From an uncultured Vampirovibrio sp. (GTDB taxonomy: Bacteria; Cyanobacteriota; Vampirovibrionia; Gastranaerophilales; Gastranaerophilaceae), in NCBI GenBank assembly GCA_910577395.1, contig CAJTLG010000001.1, positions 186,001 to 250,000 on the forward strand: a stretch of DNA of 64,000 nt, read 5' to 3'. The notes below the pieces were generated by a model, which was given only the letters and a program-made list of their open reading frames with translations, made no database searches and had not been told where the DNA came from. Below are positions 16,204 to 25,392 of the stretch, piece by piece. Numbering within the stretch: position 1 is the stretch's first letter; each line of letters begins with the position of its first letter. The position numbers were made by a program, and so were the translations under genes.

Positions 16204-17904
16204 ATGAATAAAAAAAGTGTATTGTATCTGATTTTAATCCTGATAGGCGCAACCTTACTCCGTCTTTGGAATTTGGACAAGCCGGAGGGTATGTGGAACG
16301 ATGAATATTTAACCTGGAAAATTGCAAGTGCAAGGTTTCCTGTTGAATTTTTTGAGGCACTTAAAACAAACTGCCATGCTCCGCTTCATTATTTGTATTT
16401 GAAATTATGGATGTTTATTTTCCATGACAGTGATAAATTCCTGCGGCTATCCTCTGTTGTGCCTGGTGTTCTTGGTATTGCTGTCATGTTTTTTGCATCC
16501 CTTGAATTCAGAAAAAAAGATAATATTAATACAGCGCTTACTACCGCATTTTTATGTGCCATAAGTTCTTTTTTAATATATTTTTCTCAAGAAATTCGAA
16601 TTTATTCTCTTGCATTTTTTATAACAAGTTTAGTACTGCTTTATGCGCTTAAAATATTTAATAGTCCTTCAAAGAAGAATTTTATATTGTATTCAATTTT
16701 TTGCCTTCTTCTTATTTTGACCCACACAATAGGCTTTGTATTTGTATTCTTTTCGACAGCTGCTTTGTGGGTTTTTGCGGTACCTCAGAAAAAAGGTAAG
16801 GATTTTCTTTTATTCAGTATTTTGGGCGTTATAATTTTAGCCCTTCCTTTTATACCTTTGATTGCAAATATTCTTTTTAGAAACAACTATTTTAGCCAGT
16901 GGTGGGCACCTTTTAATCTTTCAAGAACATTATTTTTGTTCACCGATGTATTCTCACCTGTATTAAATGACACGTTCCATATATTTAATAAATTTTCAGA
17001 TGCCTTTTATAAAAACGGCAGCGTAAATTTAGGTTATTTTATTTTTGCGGTAATCCCCACAATAATATCTTTTATATGTTTTATAAGAGGTGTTTTGAAC
17101 CCTAAAAAAATCCATGGGTATATGCTTTCAGTTCTTGTATGTACCATTCTTACGGTTTTAATTGCCGCAATGGCAGGTAAGGTGGTATTTACCACAAAAT
17201 ATTTAGTTGAAATTATTCCTGTCTTTATTCTGCTTGTGTCTGAAGGCTTTAATTCGTTTGATTCTAAAGGCTTTAAGATAAGCATTGCGACGGTCTATAT
17301 TGTTATAAGCCTGTTTTATATTACGGTTATGGAAACTTCCGCTGTAAAACTGATAAGGACCGAAGGGCAGAGGCTGCCGGTTGTTGCTATTCAAAATGAT
17401 TTTGGCTTAAAAAAAAACGACAAAATTATCTTTCTTTATTACCCAAACGAATGGTTTTATAAATATGTAGATTTTAAAAATCCAAATTCAGAGCCATTTT
17501 TAAAAGGTACAAATATAACGAAATACAATTTTGAATATTATCTTGCAGGTGCCGACAGAGATACAATACTCAAAGAAGGTTCATCCTTTTTGCAGCCGGT
17601 TTTTGCATCTAAAGAAAATAAGTTTTTTAATTCACGGCTTAAAAATGATGTATTTAATAATTTAAAATCAGGGGACAGACTTTTTATTGTCGATTTAAGG
17701 TCTGTAAGTTTTTTCCCGCCTGAAGTTGTAAATACTGTTGCAAATGACACTTCTATATATAAAACCGTTCCTCTTTTGTATCTTGCAATGTCTTATATCA
17801 AAAGCTGTACACTTGAAAAGGCAAATAAAGAGCTCGTCTATGTCGGTGAAAAAAACACGGGTGCCTGGAATATTTATGTATTTCAAAAACCTGACTTAGG
17901 ATAA
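16204..17904 (+). CDS. GT39/ArnT-like membrane glycosyltransferase
   Basis: A 566-residue polytopic protein with about ten hydrophobic segments in the first 400 residues and a soluble C-terminal domain. The first periplasmic loop contains D33-E34 in GMWNDEYLTWK, the conserved acidic pair of GT39/GT83-type enzymes that use undecaprenyl- or dolichyl-phosphate sugars. EIRIYSL in the following loop also matches the family. It probably transfers a sugar onto a lipid or protein on the outer side of the inner membrane; acceptor unknown. ATG 16204 is chosen over TTG 16186 because the hydrophobic start begins there, though no good SD precedes either. It is followed convergently by clpP. Confidence 0.75.
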   Translation: MNKKSVLYLILILIGATLLRLWNLDKPEGMWNDEYLTWKIASARFPVEFFEALKTNCHAPLHYLYLKLWMFIFHDSDKFLRLSSVVPGVLGIAVMFFASLEFRKKDNINTALTTAFLCAISSFLIYFSQEIRIYSLAFFITSLVLLYALKIFNSPSKKNFILYSIFCLLLILTHTIGFVFVFFSTAALWVFAVPQKKGKDFLLFSILGVIILALPFIPLIANILFRNNYFSQWWAPFNLSRTLFLFTDVFSPVLNDTFHIFNKFSDAFYKNGSVNLGYFIFAVIPTIISFICFIRGVLNPKKIHGYMLSVLVCTILTVLIAAMAGKVVFTTKYLVEIIPVFILLVSEGFNSFDSKGFKISIATVYIVISLFYITVMETSAVKLIRTEGQRLPVVAIQNDFGLKKNDKIIFLYYPNEWFYKYVDFKNPNSEPFLKGTNITKYNFEYYLAGADRDTILKEGSSFLQPVFASKENKFFNSRLKNDVFNNLKSGDRLFIVDLRSVSFFPPEVVNTVANDTSIYKTVPLLYLAMSYIKSCTLEKANKELVYVGEKNTGAWNIYVFQKPDLG

Positions 17905-17906
17905 TG

Positions 17907-18512
17907 CTATTTATCTTCGTTTCTGATAATTTTATCTATAAGGCCGTATTCAAGAGCCTCTTCGGCTGTCATAAAGTTATCGCGTTCTGTATCTTTTTTA
18001 ATTCTGTCAACCTTTTGTCCTGTGTGCTCAGCCAAAAGTTCATTTAACATTTTTTTCATTCTTAAAATTTCTTTTGCCTCAATTTCAATATCGGTGGCTT
18101 GGCCCTTAGCCCCGCCAAGAGGCTGATGAATCATAATTCTTGAATTTGGAAGTGCAAGCCTTTTGCCTTTTGTGCCGCCTGAAAGCAGGAATGCACCCAT
18201 AGATGCGGCATCCCCGAGACATATTGTTGAAACATCGGATTTAATTAATTTCATTGTGTCATATATTGCCATGCCTGCAGTGATAACACCGCCGGGGCTG
18301 TTTATATAAAGCATTATATCTTTGTCAGAATTTTCACTGTCAAGAAGTAAAAGCTGTGCCACTATTGAATTAGCTACTTCATCATCTATTTCACTTCCCA
18401 AAAATATAATTCTTTCGCGAAGTAACCTTGAAAAAATATCAAAAGACCTTTCACCCTTTGAAGAGGCCTCTATAACAGTTGGTACATAGCTCAAAATTTT
18501 ATATTCATTCAT
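17907..18512 (-). CDS. clpP: ATP-dependent Clp protease proteolytic subunit
   Basis: A 201-residue ClpP, the serine peptidase that assembles into a tetradecamer and degrades proteins fed by ClpX/ClpA/ClpC. The catalytic triad has the correct spacing: S104 in GDAASMGAF, H129 in RIMIHQPLGG, D178 in DTERDNF. The oxyanion/strand region LYINSPGG is present. The ATG at 18512 is chosen because AGGAT lies seven bases upstream; the frame opens further to 18539 without an SD. No clpX or trigger-factor gene is adjacent, unlike in many genomes. The N-terminal loop before the mature start is short. Confidence 0.95.
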   Translation of the reverse strand: MNEYKILSYVPTVIEASSKGERSFDIFSRLLRERIIFLGSEIDDEVANSIVAQLLLLDSENSDKDIMLYINSPGGVITAGMAIYDTMKLIKSDVSTICLGDAASMGAFLLSGGTKGKRLALPNSRIMIHQPLGGAKGQATDIEIEAKEILRMKKMLNELLAEHTGQKVDRIKKDTERDNFMTAEEALEYGLIDKIIRNEDK

Positions 18513-18683
18513 AATGATTATCCTTTTGTTTTTATCCAATTTTAACTTATTTTATTAAATTTTACTAAATTTTAATACAAAAATACATCAAAATGTTTAA
18601 AATATTAAATGTTTGTATTACAATCAGAAACGGGCTTATTTTAAGCGTTTTAACGAGGATTTAATTTAAAAGGAAGATAAAAT

Positions 18684-20057
18684 ATGTATGATGTGGCTAT
18701 TGTGGGCGCAGGCCCTGCAGGGATTTTTACTGCTCTTGAACTTATAAAATTAAAACCCGATTGGAAAATCATTCTTATTGAAAAAGGCAGTAAAATTGAA
18801 AAAAGAGCTTGCCTTTTAAGAAACGGTTATAAATCCTGTCCAAGCTGCAAAACTTGCGGTCTTTTGTGCGGGTGGGGCGGTGCCGGAGCGTTTTCTGACG
18901 GCAAACTGACACTTACGCCTGAGGTTGGCGGGCATTTGCCTGAGTATATGCCATATAAGGATGTAGAGGATTTAATTAAATACTGTGATGATATTTACCT
19001 TGAGCATGGTGCAACCGATGTGGTTTACGGCGTTAACAGGCATGAATTTGCAGATATTGAGCGTGCCGCATCTTTAGCTGAATTAAAACTGGTTCATTCA
19101 CCCGTACGGCACCTTGGGACGGAACGCTCTCTTGATGTTTTAAAACACATGCAGGATTATCTTGCAGATAAAATTGAAATAGTAAATAACGTTTCCGTTG
19201 AAACAATGATTGTTGAAAATGATACAATCAAGGGTTTAAATCTTTCTGACGGCAAAACCGTAATGGCAAAATATGTTGTTGTGGCACCGGGCAGAGAAGG
19301 TGCAGACTGGCTGACACAGGAATTTGAAAAGCATAATATTTCGGTTGTAAATAATGCTGTTGATATCGGTGTGCGTGTTGAGTTACCTGCCGATGTTATG
19401 GAACCTATAACCTCACGTCTGTATGAATCAAAATTAATTTATTATTCTCCAACCTTTGGGGATGAAGTTAGAACCTTCTGTATGAACCCTAACGGCGAGG
19501 TTGTTTCTGAAAATTATAACGGCATCCAAACGGTTAACGGCCACAGTTATGCAAATAAAAAAACACCTAACACAAACTTTGCTCTGCTTGTATCCAAAAA
19601 ATTTACGGAGCCCTTTAAAGAGCCTATTAAATACGGGCAACATGTTGCAAGTCTTGCAAATATGCTTGCCGGCGGTGTTTTGGTGCAAAGGTTTGGGGAT
19701 TTATTAGACGGTAAAAGGTCTACCCCGCAAAGGATAAAAGAAAGTATTATAAGGCCAACGCTTGAATGTGCCACTCCGGGCGATTTAAGTCTTGTACTTC
19801 CTTACAGACAGTTGCTTTCAATAATTGAAATGCTGTATGCACTGGATAAAATTGCCCCCGGTGTTGCTTCGCGCTATACATTATTATACGGTGTTGAAGT
19901 TAAATTCTACTCTGCAAGGGTAAAATTGACAAACGAGCTTGAAACCGAGGGAGTTAAAAACTTGTTTACAATAGGTGACGGTGCAGGCGTTACAAGAGGT
20001 TTAATGCAAGCATCAGCATCAGGTGTATTTTGTGCAAGGGTTATGGCAAATCGTTAA
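18684..20057 (+). CDS. FAD-dependent oxidoreductase (COG2509 family)
   Basis: A 457-residue flavoprotein with an N-terminal Rossmann FAD-binding motif (VAIVGAGPAGIFTALEL, residues 4-20) and a C-terminal FAD segment (NLFTIGDGAGVTRGLMQA). Residues 50-75 contain a Cys-rich loop (CPSCKTCGLLCGWGGAGAFS) typical of this uncharacterised family, which may hold a disulfide or metal. The substrate is not known. It has a good GGAAG ribosome-binding site and is transcribed divergently from clpP. The downstream block starts with its own promoter. Confidence 0.8.
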   Translation: MYDVAIVGAGPAGIFTALELIKLKPDWKIILIEKGSKIEKRACLLRNGYKSCPSCKTCGLLCGWGGAGAFSDGKLTLTPEVGGHLPEYMPYKDVEDLIKYCDDIYLEHGATDVVYGVNRHEFADIERAASLAELKLVHSPVRHLGTERSLDVLKHMQDYLADKIEIVNNVSVETMIVENDTIKGLNLSDGKTVMAKYVVVAPGREGADWLTQEFEKHNISVVNNAVDIGVRVELPADVMEPITSRLYESKLIYYSPTFGDEVRTFCMNPNGEVVSENYNGIQTVNGHSYANKKTPNTNFALLVSKKFTEPFKEPIKYGQHVASLANMLAGGVLVQRFGDLLDGKRSTPQRIKESIIRPTLECATPGDLSLVLPYRQLLSIIEMLYALDKIAPGVASRYTLLYGVEVKFYSARVKLTNELETEGVKNLFTIGDGAGVTRGLMQASASGVFCARVMANR

Positions 20058-20113
20058 AATACATCCCGGTTTCTAGGGGCAGCTTTTTGTCTAAAATTAC
20101 TGATACGGGTATA

Positions 20114-20142
20114 TTGACATGCTCGTATAAAACCTTTACGAT
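20114..20142 (+). promoter_or_regulatory. Promoter of the NfeD-SPFH-two-component block
   Basis: Perfect -35 TTGACA (20114-20119), 17-base spacer, TACGAT (20137-20142). The leader to the NfeD start would be about 33 bases and contains AAGAAGG. Confidence 0.65.
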
Positions 20143-20181
20143 ACTTGTATCAAGGGGATATTTAAGAAGGTTTTATTAATT

Positions 20182-20628
20182 ATGGAAATTTGGCATATTT
20201 GGGCAATAATCGGGTTTATTTTTCTGCTTATTGAAATGTTTACCCCGACAACTTTTTTCTTAACCCTTGCAGGCTCTTCATTTTTTGCAGGTATTGCGGC
20301 ATATATTTATCCGGAGCCTGAATTTAAATTTGCACAGGTGGCGGCCTTTGTGGTATTTTTGCCTATTTTTTACTATGTTGCAAAACCCTTTATGGATAAA
20401 AAATCCGCAGAACCGCAAGAAACCGGCATTGATGCTAAATACATAGGGCAAAATGCGGTTGTGACAAAGCTTATAGGAAAGCCTGGTTCTAACGGGGTTG
20501 GTGAGATTAAAATATATGGTGAAGTTTGGCAGGCTAAAAGCTGTGACGGCAGCGAAATCCAACTGAATACTCTTGTTAAAATAATTAAAAATGAGAGTCT
20601 TATTATGTTTGTTGAAAAATGTGAATAA
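20182..20628 (+). CDS. NfeD-like membrane protein
   Basis: A 148-residue short-form NfeD. Two or three hydrophobic segments cover residues 5-70 (IWHIWAIIGFIFLLIEMF; AAFVVFLPIFYYVAKPF), followed by a soluble OB-fold domain (IGQNAVVTKLIG ... EVWQAKSCDG ... LVKIIKNESLIMFVE). This family is nearly always paired with an SPFH/stomatin gene, as here, and is thought to act in membrane microdomain organisation. AAGAAGG precedes the ATG and a good promoter is present. It lacks the ClpP-like domain of long NfeD proteins. Confidence 0.85.
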   Translation: MEIWHIWAIIGFIFLLIEMFTPTTFFLTLAGSSFFAGIAAYIYPEPEFKFAQVAAFVVFLPIFYYVAKPFMDKKSAEPQETGIDAKYIGQNAVVTKLIGKPGSNGVGEIKIYGEVWQAKSCDGSEIQLNTLVKIIKNESLIMFVEKCE

Positions 20629-20651
20629 TTAGTTTTAAGGAGTTATATAAA

Positions 20652-21629
20652 ATGCCTATCTTTTTTCTTGTAATTTTGGTTGTTGTTGCTATTTTTGCAA
20701 TCAGCGGTTTTAAAATAGTTAATCAGGCGCAGGTTATGATAATTGAGCGCCTTGGCCGCTTTAACCGTATATTAAATCCCGGTCTTCAATTCATTGTGCC
20801 GGTTATTGATACCCCAAGAGGTATACATTCTAAAAAATCAGTAAGAACAATGACAGGTGAAGTATATTCAATGTATTCAACCGTGGAAAAGATAGATTTA
20901 AGAGAAAGCGTTTTTGATTTCCCAAGGCAAAATGTTATTACAAAAGATAATGTAACAATTTCAATCAACGCACTTTTGTATTTTCAAATTGTTGACCCGA
21001 AAAGTGCTGTTTATGAAATTGAAAATCTGCCGGAGGCTATTGAAAAACTCACCCAAACTACACTTAGAAACGTAATTGGTGAAATGGATTTAGATACAAC
21101 ATTTACATCTCGTGACATTATTAATGAAAAGTTGAGAACAATTCTTGATGAGGCTACAAACAAATGGGGTGTAAAGATTAACCGTGTTGAACTTCAAGAT
21201 ATTATTCCGCCTAAAGAAATTCAAAATGCAATGGAAAAGCAGATGAAAGCAGAACGTGACAGACGTGCCGCAATCTTAGAGGCAGAGGGTATGAAGCGTG
21301 CTGCAATCTTAGAGGCAGAGGGTGTTAAAGAATCTCAAATTAATAAAGCAGAAGGTGAAAGACAGGCAGCCGTTCTTGTTGCGGAAGGTAATAAAGAAGC
21401 AAGGATTAAAGAAGCCCTTGGTGAGGCTGAAGCAATCAAGCTTGTAATAGATGCCCTTGCTAATTCAGGTGCACCTGATAAATATTTAATTGCAATGAAA
21501 TACCTTGAAACCTTAAAAACTATGACAGAGGGCAAAGACAATAAAGTTGTTTATATGCCGTATGAGGCAACAGGTATTTTATCTTCTGTTGACGGCATTA
21601 AGCAGATGTTTGACGGTGTAAAAAAATAA
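20652..21629 (+). CDS. SPFH/stomatin family membrane protein
   Basis: A 325-residue stomatin-like protein. Residues 1-20 are a membrane anchor, followed by the SPFH (band 7) domain with IIERLGRFNRILNPGLQF and the LRNVIGEMDLDTTFTSRDII region, then a coiled-coil rich in A, E and K and a C-terminal segment. It would form large oligomeric membrane scaffolds that recruit proteases or stabilise microdomains. It follows NfeD after 23 bases with an AAGGAG site. An 11-residue unit (RAAILEAEG and two more residues) is repeated in tandem in the coiled coil, with 21 identical bases at 21270-21290 and 21303-21323. Confidence 0.9.
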   Translation: MPIFFLVILVVVAIFAISGFKIVNQAQVMIIERLGRFNRILNPGLQFIVPVIDTPRGIHSKKSVRTMTGEVYSMYSTVEKIDLRESVFDFPRQNVITKDNVTISINALLYFQIVDPKSAVYEIENLPEAIEKLTQTTLRNVIGEMDLDTTFTSRDIINEKLRTILDEATNKWGVKINRVELQDIIPPKEIQNAMEKQMKAERDRRAAILEAEGMKRAAILEAEGVKESQINKAEGERQAAVLVAEGNKEARIKEALGEAEAIKLVIDALANSGAPDKYLIAMKYLETLKTMTEGKDNKVVYMPYEATGILSSVDGIKQMFDGVKK

Positions 21630-21643
21630 GGCGTTTAAAATAG

Positions 21644-22360
21644 ATGAAAAATACAAACAAGCGCTTATTAATTGTTGATGATGATGAGTCTATAAGAGAA
21701 CTCCTTGTCTTTGACATACAATCTTCAGGCTATACGGTAGATTCTGCAATTGACGGTGAAGAGGGCTTGAAAAAGGCTGTTGAAAATAACTACGACCTTA
21801 TTCTTCTTGATGTTATGATGCCAAAGATGAACGGTTATGATGTTTGTAAAAATATCCGCCTTGTAAAACCAAAAGTTCCGATATTAATGCTTACTGCTAA
21901 AGGAACAATTAACGATAAAACGGAAGGATTTGATGTCGGTGCGGATGATTATCTTGTAAAGCCCTTCGAGGTGCAGGAAGTTTTACTTAGGATAAGGGCG
22001 CTTTTAAGGCGAAATGATGATAATGATGCACAAAACCCTAAAGAAGTCTTAAGGGCAGGGGATATTGAGATATTGCCCGATTCGCTTGAGGCTGTAATAG
22101 TTGATAAAAAGGTAAAACTTACCCCTACTGAATTTGAAATACTCTATTGTCTTTTACAGCACCTAAATAAAGCTGTTACGCTTGCCACTTTGCTTGATGA
22201 GGTTTGGGGATATGACAGTGATGAAGATGTCAGGATGGTAAGGGTTCATGTCGGTGGTTTAAGGCAAAAAATAGAAACAGATACAAGAAAGCCTAAATAC
22301 CTTCATACGGTCACAAATGTGGGGTATAAGTTAACACCGTTTGGAAAACTGGAGGAATAA
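21644..22360 (+). CDS. OmpR-family response regulator
   Basis: A 238-residue receiver plus winged-helix DNA-binding protein. The acidic pocket is D12-D13-D14 region, phospho-acceptor D56 in LILLDVMMP, Thr in MLTAKG and the conserved Lys in LVKPFEV. The C-terminal winged helix shows LTPTEFEILYCLL and VRMVRVHVGGLRQKIE ... VTNVGYKL. Its nearest relatives by pattern are cyanobacterial RpaB-type regulators, but target genes are unknown. It lies 14 bases after the SPFH gene and directly before its sensor kinase, so the two form a two-component pair co-transcribed with a membrane-scaffold unit. Confidence 0.92.
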   Translation: MKNTNKRLLIVDDDESIRELLVFDIQSSGYTVDSAIDGEEGLKKAVENNYDLILLDVMMPKMNGYDVCKNIRLVKPKVPILMLTAKGTINDKTEGFDVGADDYLVKPFEVQEVLLRIRALLRRNDDNDAQNPKEVLRAGDIEILPDSLEAVIVDKKVKLTPTEFEILYCLLQHLNKAVTLATLLDEVWGYDSDEDVRMVRVHVGGLRQKIETDTRKPKYLHTVTNVGYKLTPFGKLEE

Positions 22361-22361
22361 T

Positions 22362-24104
22362 TTGAAAAGGTTAAAAATCGCTGAACAGATAGTTGTAGTT
22401 TTATTTCTTGCAGTGTTAATTCCGTTTGTAACAATTGGTTTTATCCTCTCAAACATATCGCAAAGGTCTGTAAGGCAAGAGCTTGTATACTCTTCCCAAA
22501 TGATTTCAGGCCTTATTGGAGATAATGTTCAAAATTATGTTAAAAATGCTGAAGAGGAGCTTGGTCAGATAGCCTCTGCAATAGGGTTTTTCTATTATGA
22601 AGATGACAAAAATGATTTCCTCTCTGAAATTCAGGAAAAATACGGTAAATTCAGTAATTTTAAAGTTATAGACACTTTGACACTTGGTAACAGAAAACCT
22701 GTATTTAATCCTAAAAACCTTACCATAAAACTTTATGCCGATATAGGCAGCGAGGATGTTGTAAGTGCCGATTTAAAAATGGCAATCTTGCAGGATGCCC
22801 TTGACAGTAAATTTACCGGTATAAGGCAGGATGTCTATATACTTGATAATGCAGGCAATATTATTGCAACAAACGACCATGATAATAAAGGCTACAGCGC
22901 TATTGTTGAAAATTTGCCAAAAGAAAGAGAATATCAAACACCGGTTTTATTTTCAAAAATAAAAAACCAGCCTCTTGCATATTATCAACTTGAAAATCCA
23001 AACTGGACAATTGTTGTAAAGACAACCCCGGATGCAACCCGTACAAACATTGGTATTCCAAGGTTTAGAATAATATTATCCCTTGTGCTTGCAGCGCTTT
23101 TTATATTTGCGGTTGTCGGCATTTATACATATTATTTATATTTAAACATAAGACAGCTTTTTAAGGGTATTATTGCTATTTCAAAAGGCAGTTATAACAG
23201 AAAGATAAGACTTTTAAAGAGTATTTTTACACCCCATGAGGTTGTTTTTCTTGAAAAAGAATTCAACTATATGACAAAAAAGGTGGCAAGTTCTTATACT
23301 GAACTTTCTGAGAAAAACCTTGAATTAAAACGCCTGGATGAATTCAGGTCAAGCCTTGTGTCTGCAATAAGCCATGAATTCAGAACCCCGCTTACAAGTA
23401 TAATCGGTTATTCAAGTAGGCTGTTAAGGTCTGATATTGAAATTGACGAAGGTACAAAGACAAAAAGCCTTAAGATTATAAAGCAGCAGGCGCAAAGACT
23501 TTCAAGAATGGTTGATGATTTGCTTGTTATACCGGAAATAGAAAGTTTTAATCTGCAGTTAAATACCGAAGAGCTTGACCTTGCAAAAATTTTAGAACTT
23601 TGCATAGCGTATGCTAATGCTAATGATACAAAGTTTGAAACAAATATGGCTTCGGATTTAATTCCGGTAAAGGCTGACAAGGATAAGCTTATTCAGATTT
23701 TAGTCAATCTTTGCGATAACGCAATAAAGTATAATAAGGATAATGCGCCAATTATTATATCCGCCGCCAATGTTGAAAATAAACCCTGTCTTTCAATTTT
23801 GAATAAATCTGATATCATCCCAAAAGAGATGCTCAATAAACTTTTTGATAAGTTTATAAGATTAGATTCTGAGCTTACAAGAACGACACGCGGTACGGGC
23901 CTTGGGTTATTTATTGTAAAAGGGCTGTGCGATGCCATGGGTATATCAATTGACATTTCAAGTTCTAAAGAAGGATTTGAAGTTGTTCTTGTTTTTAACA
24001 ATGACCCTAAACCAAAAAATCCGGAATTTATGGAAGATGAATTTGAAACTTCTGATGATGAAACAGATAATAAAAGCAGTATTGTGGATACCTTGTTTTT
24101 ATGA
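22362..24104 (+). CDS. Membrane sensor histidine kinase
   Basis: A 580-residue kinase starting at TTG, set by GGAGG six bases upstream. Transmembrane segments at about 10-31 and 232-257 enclose an extracytoplasmic sensor of about 200 residues whose QDVYILDNAGNIIATND segment suggests a Cache-type fold. A HAMP-like linker, the dimerisation/phospho-acceptor motif SHEFRTPLTS (H338) and an HATPase domain (NLCDNAIKYN, RGTGLGLFIVKG) follow. The acidic tail after residue 550 is unusual. It phosphorylates the response regulator encoded just upstream; the signal is unknown. The end overlaps tadA by four bases. Confidence 0.9.
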   Translation: MKRLKIAEQIVVVLFLAVLIPFVTIGFILSNISQRSVRQELVYSSQMISGLIGDNVQNYVKNAEEELGQIASAIGFFYYEDDKNDFLSEIQEKYGKFSNFKVIDTLTLGNRKPVFNPKNLTIKLYADIGSEDVVSADLKMAILQDALDSKFTGIRQDVYILDNAGNIIATNDHDNKGYSAIVENLPKEREYQTPVLFSKIKNQPLAYYQLENPNWTIVVKTTPDATRTNIGIPRFRIILSLVLAALFIFAVVGIYTYYLYLNIRQLFKGIIAISKGSYNRKIRLLKSIFTPHEVVFLEKEFNYMTKKVASSYTELSEKNLELKRLDEFRSSLVSAISHEFRTPLTSIIGYSSRLLRSDIEIDEGTKTKSLKIIKQQAQRLSRMVDDLLVIPEIESFNLQLNTEELDLAKILELCIAYANANDTKFETNMASDLIPVKADKDKLIQILVNLCDNAIKYNKDNAPIIISAANVENKPCLSILNKSDIIPKEMLNKLFDKFIRLDSELTRTTRGTGLGLFIVKGLCDAMGISIDISSSKEGFEVVLVFNNDPKPKNPEFMEDEFETSDDETDNKSSIVDTLFL

Positions 24105-24535
24105 ATTTGCAATACATGAAACAATGCATTGATGCGGCAATGGGTTCGGGTGCTGATATCCCAGTAGGTTGCATAATAGTAAAGGATGACAAAATAATAT
24201 CTTCCGCATGCAATAGAAGAGAGGCATTAAATTCCGTGTCTGCCCATGCTGAAATACTTGCTCTTGAGGCCGCATCTAAAAGCCTTAACAATTGGCGATT
24301 AGAAGGATGCAGTATGTATGTAACGCTTGAACCATGCCCGATGTGTGGGTGGGCCATATTAAATTCCAGGATTAAAAACCTTTATTTTGGCGCATATGAT
24401 ACTAAATACGGGGCTTTTGGCGGCGCAATGAATTTATCAAATTTCCATAATTTTAAAATAAATGTTTTTGGAGGTATTATGGAAAGTGAATGTGAAAAAT
24501 TAATATTGGATTATTTTAAGAATTTAAGAAAATGA
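24101..24535 (+). CDS. tadA: tRNA-specific adenosine deaminase
   Basis: A 144-residue zinc cytidine/adenosine deaminase-fold protein. Zinc ligands and the general base are H49-A-E51 and C79-P-M-C82. It converts A34 to inosine in tRNA-Arg(ACG), an essential wobble modification. The length is that of bacterial TadA and the FGAYDTKYGAFGGAMNL segment fits it better than guanine or cytosine deaminases. It overlaps the histidine-kinase stop by four bases and the next gene by four bases, so translation is coupled along the block. Confidence 0.88.
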   Translation: MNLQYMKQCIDAAMGSGADIPVGCIIVKDDKIISSACNRREALNSVSAHAEILALEAASKSLNNWRLEGCSMYVTLEPCPMCGWAILNSRIKNLYFGAYDTKYGAFGGAMNLSNFHNFKINVFGGIMESECEKLILDYFKNLRK

Positions 24536-25323
24536 CATTTGAAACCGTTTTAAAAACCGATTTGAAAAATGAACTTGATACTCTTTGTGTTCAATATGAA
24601 ACTGCTGATTTTATAAAAGATGACCCCGTGCAGTTTGTGCATCTTTTTAAAAACAGGCATGATATTGAAATTGCAGGATTTATTGCCGCCCTTTTTGCAT
24701 TTGGCAAAAGGGAAGTTTTTATTAAGAAATTATTTACACTTTTTAATTTAATGGAAATGAAACCGTTTGATTTTATTTCTAATTATAAATCCGGAGAGGA
24801 TTTGGGCGAATTTAATTATCGGTTTATTAAACCTTATGATTTAAATGCCTTCTTGTGTGCACTAAAAAAACTTTATACCGTTGATAAAATGACTCTTGAA
24901 GAACTTTTTTCAAACGGATATTCAGTTTCAAAAACCGTATCTGGGGCATTACAGTTTGTTTGCGATTATTTTTATGCGGATGAAAAAAATTCTCCGGGGT
25001 ACAAGTTTATGCTTTCTAACCCTTTAAATAAAGGCGCAATGAAAAGGATGAACATGTTTTTAAGGTGGATGATAAGAAAAAATTCCCTTGTAGACATTGG
25101 TGTATGGGATTTTTTGGATGCAAGTGAATTATTAATTCCGCTCGATGTTCATGTTGGAAATATTTCAAGAGGCATGGGTATTTTAAAAAGAAATCAGAAT
25201 GATTATAAAGCGGTAATTGAATTAACATCAAAATTAAAAGAATTTGACCCAAATGACCCTGTAAAATATGATTTTGCCTTATTTGGTTATGGGGTAAATC
25301 TATCTAAAAAAGAAACCCCCTAA
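24532..25323 (+). CDS. TIGR02757 family protein (DUF2400)
   Basis: A 263-residue soluble helical protein of an uncharacterised family. Recognised from the AGFIAALFAFGKREVFIKKL segment, RWMIRKNSLVDIGVW and LLIPLDVHVGNISRGMGI, all diagnostic for TIGR02757. Conserved Arg, Asp and His in these segments suggest an enzymatic or nucleic-acid-binding site but no biochemical role is known to me. It starts at an ATGA-type overlap with tadA and ends the block. A weak hairpin follows the stop. Confidence 0.8.
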   Translation: MTFETVLKTDLKNELDTLCVQYETADFIKDDPVQFVHLFKNRHDIEIAGFIAALFAFGKREVFIKKLFTLFNLMEMKPFDFISNYKSGEDLGEFNYRFIKPYDLNAFLCALKKLYTVDKMTLEELFSNGYSVSKTVSGALQFVCDYFYADEKNSPGYKFMLSNPLNKGAMKRMNMFLRWMIRKNSLVDIGVWDFLDASELLIPLDVHVGNISRGMGILKRNQNDYKAVIELTSKLKEFDPNDPVKYDFALFGYGVNLSKKETP

Positions 25324-25352
25324 CCCCGCAATAAAAAACAATCAGGGGTTTT
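25313..25352 (+). terminator. Probable terminator after the TIGR02757 gene
   Basis: AAACCCC or AACCCC (25313-25327, two registers) can pair with GGGGTTTT (25345-25352), followed by a short T run. It separates the block from the nadB promoter. Confidence 0.45.
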
Positions 25353-25358
25353 ATAGAA

Positions 25359-25386
25359 TTGTAAAACTTACTTTTTGTATTAAAAT
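25359..25386 (+). promoter_or_regulatory. Leaderless promoter of nadB
   Basis: TTGTAA (25359-25364), 16-base spacer, TAAAAT (25381-25386), then six bases and the GTG start at 25393. No SD is present. Confidence 0.6.
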
Positions 25387-25392
25387 TATATT

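Noticed and set aside
21241..21330. Direct repeats considered as CRISPR or transposon trace
   Set aside because: They encode a repeated coiled-coil segment of the SPFH protein; only two units and no spacers.
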